The notes beneath the pieces are model-generated. The model was not told the DNA's origin and did not search any database. It saw nothing but the letters and a program-made list of their open reading frames with translations. Made by a program: the position numbers and the translations under genes. From Methanothermococcus okinawensis IH1 (lineage in GTDB: Archaea > AGJL01 > Methanococci > Methanococcales > Methanococcaceae): a DNA stretch of 64,000 nucleotides. The stretch covers positions 845,495 through 909,494 of the forward strand of contig NC_015636.1 of the NCBI RefSeq assembly GCF_000179575.2, written 5' to 3'. Shown here piece by piece: positions 59,319 through 64,000 of the stretch; the stretch's first letter is position 1, and every line of letters begins with the position of its first letter.

Positions 59319-60317
59319 ATGATGATACTTGGAATAGATATAGGCGGTGCAAACACAAAAATAACTGAGTTAAAGGAAGGCGATTATAAAATTCATCATA
59401 TTTACTTTCCAATGTGGAAAACTAATGAAAAACTTACGGAGCTCCTACAAACATATAACAATAAAGACATAAAAAAAGTAGCAGTTGTAATGACGGCTGA
59501 GCTCGCGGATGCTTATGAAACTAAAAAGGAAGGAGTAAATGATATATTGGATTCTGTTGAAAATGCCTTCCCAAACAAAGAGATTTATGTTTTTGATGTT
59601 GATGGGAATTTTTTAACAACTGATGAAGCAAAGAAAGAATATTTAAAAGTTTCTGCATCTAATTGGACAGCTACGGCAAATTTTGTGTGCAACAGCATAA
59701 ACAATAACTGCATACTTGTTGATATGGGTTCTACAACAACGGATATAATTCCTATAAAAGATGGAAATATAATGGCAAATAAAACTGATTTAGATAGGTT
59801 AATGAATAATGAGTTGGTTTATGTTGGAACACTTAGAACTCCGCTATCATTTTTAGGAAATACCATATTATACAAAGAAAAGGAAACAAACATATCATCT
59901 GAATACTTTGCAATTACAGGAGATATACATATTATTTTGGATAAAATTTCATCGGAACAATATACTTGTGATACACCAGACGGAGCTCCTCCTGATAAAA
60001 AAAGTAGCATGGTAAGGTTATCAAGGATGTTGTGTGGTGATTTGGAGCAAATAAATAAGCATGATATAATTAGCATAGCTAACCAATTTTATGGAAAACT
60101 TTTAAATCTTATAACTTATAATGTAAATAAAGTTTCCAAAAAATATAATTTAAATAATATTGTAATTACAGGACTTGGAGAAGAGGTTTTAAAGGATGCA
60201 TTGAAGGATTATAATTACAATATTGTATCAATTAAAGAAAAATATGGTAAAGATGTGTCTCTTGCCACTCCAAGTTTTGCCGTAGCTAAATTACTCAGCA
60301 ATAGAAATAAAAAGTAA
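59319..60317 (+). CDS. mfnF: Methanofuran biosynthesis protein MfnF
   Basis: 332 residues of the ASKHA/hydantoinase-like fold: LGIDIGGANTKITELKEGDY, TAELADAYETKKEGV, VSASNWTATANFVC and the ATP-binding LVDMGSTTTDIIPI. The characterised methanococcal enzyme joins the furan phosphate (F1-P) with gamma-glutamyltyramine to form the core of methanofuran, the C1 carrier used by Fwd. Starts at an ATGATG pair after GGTGA. Confidence 0.88.
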   Translation: MMILGIDIGGANTKITELKEGDYKIHHIYFPMWKTNEKLTELLQTYNNKDIKKVAVVMTAELADAYETKKEGVNDILDSVENAFPNKEIYVFDVDGNFLTTDEAKKEYLKVSASNWTATANFVCNSINNNCILVDMGSTTTDIIPIKDGNIMANKTDLDRLMNNELVYVGTLRTPLSFLGNTILYKEKETNISSEYFAITGDIHIILDKISSEQYTCDTPDGAPPDKKSSMVRLSRMLCGDLEQINKHDIISIANQFYGKLLNLITYNVNKVSKKYNLNNIVITGLGEEVLKDALKDYNYNIVSIKEKYGKDVSLATPSFAVAKLLSNRNKK

Positions 60318-60450
60318 TAAGAAAGTAATAATTAATAAAATAAAAAATAATAATAAAAAATAAAAAGATGAAATATAATATACTCTAATAAAAGAAATGA
60401 TAAGGAATTATTATATTAATATTATATTTTTATTAATAAAAGGTGATATG

Positions 60451-61650
60451 ATGGCAGAAAAGGAAAAAATAGCAGTTTTAGCATATTCGGGTGGTCTTGA
60501 TACAAGTTGCTGTTTAAAATTGTTGGAGGATAAATATAATTATAAGGTAGTTTCAGCATGTGTAGATGTTGGACAGCCTGAGGAAGACTTAAAAGAGCCG
60601 GAGGAAAAAGCGAAAAAATACGGCGTTTATGCACATTATACAATAGATGCTAAGGAAGAATTTGCAAGGGATTATATATTTAGAGCAATAAAAGCAAATG
60701 CAATGTATGAAGGCTATCCATTATCTACATCATTAGCTAGACCACTTATAGCCTTAAAATTGGTTGAATTAGCAAGGGAATTAAATGCCGACGCAATAGC
60801 ACATGGATGCACGGGAAAAGGAAATGACCAATTTAGATTTGAAACAATAATTAGGGCAAAAGCACCTGATATGGAAGTAATAGCACCAATTAGGGATTTA
60901 AACTTAACAAGAAATGAAGAAATCGAATACGCTAAACAAAATGGTATTCCAATACCTACTGAAAGTAAAAAATACAGTATTGATGAGAATCTTTGGGGAA
61001 GGAGTATTGAAGGAGGAGTTTTAGAAGACCCAATGTTTGAGACACCAGAAGATGCATTTGCATGGACAAAAAACCCAAAAGAATGTAAAGAAGAAGAGTA
61101 TGTTGAAATAGAATTTGAAAATGGAGTTCCTGTTAAAATAAATGGAAAAAAATTAAGTCCAGTTGATATAATAAGAGAAGCAAATAAAATAGCAGGGAGA
61201 AACGGTGTTGGGAGAATAGATATAATCGAAGATAGAATATTGGGCTTAAAATCAAGAGAAAACTATGAATGTCCAGGTGCTGTAATGCTTATAACGGCAC
61301 ACAAGGCACTGGAACATTTGGTTTTAACAAGAGAAGAATTGAAGTTTAAGGAAATGGTGGATTCCATTTATGCAGATTTAATTTACAAAGGGCTTTGGCA
61401 TGAGCCATTAAGAGAAGATTTGGATGCATTTGTAGATAAAACCCAGAAAAGAGTATGTGGAAATGTCAGAGTAAAATTATACGCTGGTTCAATTAAAGTT
61501 GTAGGAAGAGAAAGTCCCTATGCATTATACAGTCAGGAGCTCATATCATTTGAAGATAAAGATTTAGACCAGAGGGAAATTGTTGGAATGGTTAAATTCC
61601 ATGGTTTGCAAGCAGCACTTTATGAAACTGTGAAAAATAAAAATAAATAA
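60451..61650 (+). CDS. argG: Argininosuccinate synthase
   Basis: 399 residues. PP-loop [20 protein letters not shown], the citrulline/aspartate region [13 protein letters not shown], and [15 protein letters not shown]. Joins citrulline and aspartate at the cost of ATP in arginine synthesis; the product goes to argininosuccinate lyase. AGGTGAT stands 3 bases before the ATG at 60451, which I prefer over the adjoining ATG and over an upstream start 18 codons earlier. Confidence 0.95.
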   Translation: MAEKEKIAVLAYSGGLDTSCCLKLLEDKYNYKVVSACVDVGQPEEDLKEPEEKAKKYGVYAHYTIDAKEEFARDYIFRAIKANAMYEGYPLSTSLARPLIALKLVELARELNADAIAHGCTGKGNDQFRFETIIRAKAPDMEVIAPIRDLNLTRNEEIEYAKQNGIPIPTESKKYSIDENLWGRSIEGGVLEDPMFETPEDAFAWTKNPKECKEEEYVEIEFENGVPVKINGKKLSPVDIIREANKIAGRNGVGRIDIIEDRILGLKSRENYECPGAVMLITAHKALEHLVLTREELKFKEMVDSIYADLIYKGLWHEPLREDLDAFVDKTQKRVCGNVRVKLYAGSIKVVGRESPYALYSQELISFEDKDLDQREIVGMVKFHGLQAALYETVKNKNK

Positions 61651-61949
61651 AAAGAAAGAAATAAATATATAAATAAAGATAATAATATAAAAATTAGCCT
61701 AATAACCTAAATAATAAAATAAATAAAATAAATTTTCCTGCCTTTAAATTTTAATATTTCTAATTTATTTTTAATTATTTTTTTAGTTTTTAATAATTAA
61801 TGTTATAACCAATATCAAGAAGGAATAATAAAAAAATAAATAGATTTGATAATTATGGTTGAATATATTATATAACCATAAACATTTAACTATATTTTAA
61901 TCATATCCTATTATATCCTATCGTTATATCTTATCTTTTATTTTTTAAT

Positions 61950-62582
61950 CTAAATAAAATGCTCCAATAATGGATGACTTATGGTATATATGCCAATTAA
62001 CATGATTACAATACCACTTATTAATGGAAGTTTATTTATGTTTTTACTTTGAATATATTTTTCTATAAACTGTTTTCCCTTTACAAACAATACCGATAGC
62101 AAAGATATACTTAGTGAAAGTCCCAAACTAAATATAAACACATAAATAAGTCCATCGTATAGATTGCCACTTGATATGCTGAATAACAATACCGCAAGAG
62201 CCGCAGGGCATGGAACAAGTCCCGCAGAAAGACCTATTGCCAAAACTCCTTTTTTTATATTTAGTTTATGCTCATGAGGATGGAAATAATTATTTTTTAA
62301 AATCCAAAATCCTATGGTTATCAATATCCCACCACCAATTACACTCATTATATCGTGGGTCATCTCTGAGCTCATGCTTTCAATTAAGTATATCGAAAAA
62401 ATACCCAATAAAAAAACAGTTGAAGTGTGAGAAATAACCACTGTGAGACCAAGAAGCAATGCATCTTTTAAACTTGCCTCAGTTCCCAGAACATAGGCTG
62501 CCATAACTGATTTGCCATGCCCTGGTTCAAGGGCATGTATAAAGCCAAGTGTGAATGCAGTTAATATCCATAGGAGCTCCAT
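61950..62582 (-). CDS. NicO/RcnA-family nickel/cobalt or related exporter-like membrane protein
   Basis: 210 residues with six helices. The metal-binding signature FIHALEPGHGKSVMAAYVLG in helix 1 and VISHTSTVFLLGIFS in helix 2 are those of NicO/RcnA/HupE-like transporters; helix 4 holds SAGLVPCPAALAVLLFS. A histidine-bearing loop (NYFHPHEHK) lies in the middle. Nickel or cobalt transport is likely; direction is not settled by sequence. The ATG at 62582 follows GGTGATATTT. Confidence 0.78.
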   Translation of the reverse strand: MELLWILTAFTLGFIHALEPGHGKSVMAAYVLGTEASLKDALLLGLTVVISHTSTVFLLGIFSIYLIESMSSEMTHDIMSVIGGGILITIGFWILKNNYFHPHEHKLNIKKGVLAIGLSAGLVPCPAALAVLLFSISSGNLYDGLIYVFIFSLGLSLSISLLSVLFVKGKQFIEKYIQSKNINKLPLISGIVIMLIGIYTISHPLLEHFI

Positions 62583-62791
62583 AAATATCACCATCGTAAT
62601 ATTTAATATTTAAATAACTTAAATATATTATTACCTAATAATACTAAATTGTAATTAATATATAAATAAGTTATTACTAAAAAAAGTAAATTGTTAAATA
62701 TTAAAAATGTCTTTAATTGAAAATTTTAATAAATAATATGAAAAATAAAAAAATGGTATTACTCAATAACTTTAAAATTGGAAAATAGAAA

Positions 62792-63733
62792 TTAAATATC
62801 TTTAACTTCATTCCAACAATTTTTTACAACTTCAACAGAGTGTTTAAATGCTTTAAATTCATCATCGCTTATTTTTATAGGGACTACTTCCTCTATTCCA
62901 TTTTTTCCTACTACAACAGGAGCTCCGATACATACATCTTTTATTCCATCTATCTCCCCATCTAAATAGGCAGAAAGTGTTAATAGTCGTTTATCGTTAT
63001 GGATTATGCACTTAACAACATTTACTATGGCAGAGGCTGGTCCATATTCAGAACCTCCTTTTAACTCTATTATTCTTTTCCCCCCATTTTTTACAAAATC
63101 AACTATTTTTTGATATGGCAAGTTTTCAAAACCGGGTAATCGATTTATAGGAATGCCTCCAATTGCCGTGGCACTTAGTAATGGAACCATGGTATCCCCA
63201 TGTTCTCCAATTATCCTTGTTCTAACATCATCGATATGCACTCCGAAATATTTTGCAATTGCCACTTTAAACCTCATAGAATCTAAATGAGTTCCAAGTC
63301 CAAAAACCTGATTTTTTTCATATCCACTTTCAACCAATGCCTTTTGGGTCATTACATCTACGGGATTTGTTATCATAAACAATTTTGTATCGCAGGTTTT
63401 AGATAAATTTCTTACATAATTTTTAACAATTTTTGCATTTTCTTTTGCTAAATCAAGTCTTGACATTTTATCATTTCTTGGAACACCTGCTGGAATAATG
63501 GTAATTTCACTCCCATCCACCACTGAAAGGTCTTTTTCACTATGAACTTCAATTTCAGCATCCCTACCCTCAGCTGCAAGGGCATCATATATATCCATTT
63601 TTATTCCTTTTAACTTGTTTAGTGATTTTTCTCTTGATATTAAATTTATATGGTTTATATACGGTTCCTTTGCAAGTAGAAATGATACCATTGACCCAAT
63701 TCTTCCAGAAGCCCCAATTACAGACACCTTCAT
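62792..63733 (-). CDS. mdh: Malate dehydrogenase (LDH/MDH superfamily)
   Basis: 313 residues. NAD(P) motif VSVIGASGRIGSMVSFLL, MITNPVDVMTQKAL, the catalytic histidine in RIIGEHGDTMVPLLS, and FGLGTHLDSMRFK. It matches the methanococcal enzyme that oxidises malate with NAD(P)H and is distinct from the sulfolactate-type dehydrogenases. AAGGTGAGATT precedes the ATG. Confidence 0.9.
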   Translation of the reverse strand: MKVSVIGASGRIGSMVSFLLAKEPYINHINLISREKSLNKLKGIKMDIYDALAAEGRDAEIEVHSEKDLSVVDGSEITIIPAGVPRNDKMSRLDLAKENAKIVKNYVRNLSKTCDTKLFMITNPVDVMTQKALVESGYEKNQVFGLGTHLDSMRFKVAIAKYFGVHIDDVRTRIIGEHGDTMVPLLSATAIGGIPINRLPGFENLPYQKIVDFVKNGGKRIIELKGGSEYGPASAIVNVVKCIIHNDKRLLTLSAYLDGEIDGIKDVCIGAPVVVGKNGIEEVVPIKISDDEFKAFKHSVEVVKNCWNEVKDI

Positions 63734-63969
63734 AATCTCACCTTATAATTAAAAATTTTTGATTAAATATTAAACCATAATCTATATATATGTTAAGATT
63801 GTTAATATTTATAACAAAGTTATTATTAATAAATGTTATAAAATATATTATATTATTACTAAATTTAAAATAAAAAATTATAAATATGAATTATACTCTA
63901 TTAAGATTTATTTTAATAAATATAAAATTTATTTTAATTAATAATTAAGAATTTATTGAGGTCATTGCT

Positions 63970-64000
63970 ATGGTTAAATTCATGGAAGATATTGATGAAA
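63970..64000 (+). CDS. Start of an unidentified gene, truncated by the window edge
   Basis: An ATG at 63970 is preceded by GAGGT and opens MVKFMEDIDE before the window ends. Only ten codons are visible, so no function can be given; an ATG four codons later is an alternative start. Confidence 0.5.
   Translation, partial: MVKFMEDIDE

Overview
The window is chromosomal DNA of a hydrogenotrophic methanogenic archaeon of the Methanococcales, most likely Methanococcus or Methanothermococcus. The evidence is very low GC, archaeal GGTGA-type ribosome binding sites, BRE/TATA promoters, and methanogen-specific genes: hdrA, the fwdFGDAC tungsten formylmethanofuran dehydrogenase cluster, methanogenesis marker 7, Ehb hydrogenase subunits, and methanofuran (mfnF) and methanopterin (mptD) biosynthesis. 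The gene set closely tracks Methanocaldococcus jannaschii and Methanococcus maripaludis. The species cannot be fixed from the sequence alone.

Layout. 0-5 kb: the 5' end of hdrA, a GC-rich candidate structured RNA with its own promoter, carS, an ACT protein plus hom, and hemL. 5-10 kb: small unknown proteins, methanogenesis marker 7, a CBS protein split by a frame change, and a frameshifted NSS transporter with its tiny MetS-like partner. 10-16 kb: nucleoside kinase and hisA, a MarC-family protein, the Kae1-Bud32 fusion and guaB. 16-25.8 kb: SWIM protein, ilvE, a circularly permuted GTPase, an aminotransferase, two Ehb/Mrp-like membrane subunits, a permease and thrS.

25.8-28.9 kb is the only clearly accessory stretch. 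Two perfect 111-bp inverted repeats bracket a metal-efflux operon (ArsR-type repressor, HMA metal-binding protein, CPC-type P-type ATPase). All three genes are interrupted by indels. Next to it are tandem palindromic operators in front of an 11-codon gene remnant.

29-42 kb: e-MtaB-type methylthiotransferase, a secreted or surface protein, mptD, a DHH phosphoesterase, a sugar nucleotidylyltransferase, argD, an RsmC-like methyltransferase, flaK, taw2, a DUF166/radical-SAM pair and a Met-rich OsmC protein. 42-48 kb: a ferredoxin and the fwd cluster, headed by an HTH-ferredoxin fusion; fwdB is absent. 48-64 kb: a QueD-like protein, CBS proteins, a lipoprotein, a fumarase subunit, endonuclease III fused to DUF123, archaeal GAPDH, htpX, trm1, mfnF, argG, a NicO-type metal transporter, mdh, and the first codons of one more gene.

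Together these cover the first step of methanogenesis (Fwd), its cofactors (methanofuran, methanopterin), electron supply (Hdr, Ehb), amino acid, heme and purine biosynthesis, and tRNA modification.

The most striking window-wide signal is a highly iterated palindrome. GAGCTC occurs about 94 times by my manual scan, where base composition predicts roughly 4-5. The second is the inverted-repeat element carrying the decayed metal operon. The third is the candidate structured RNA at about 605-715. No tRNA, rRNA or CRISPR array was seen.
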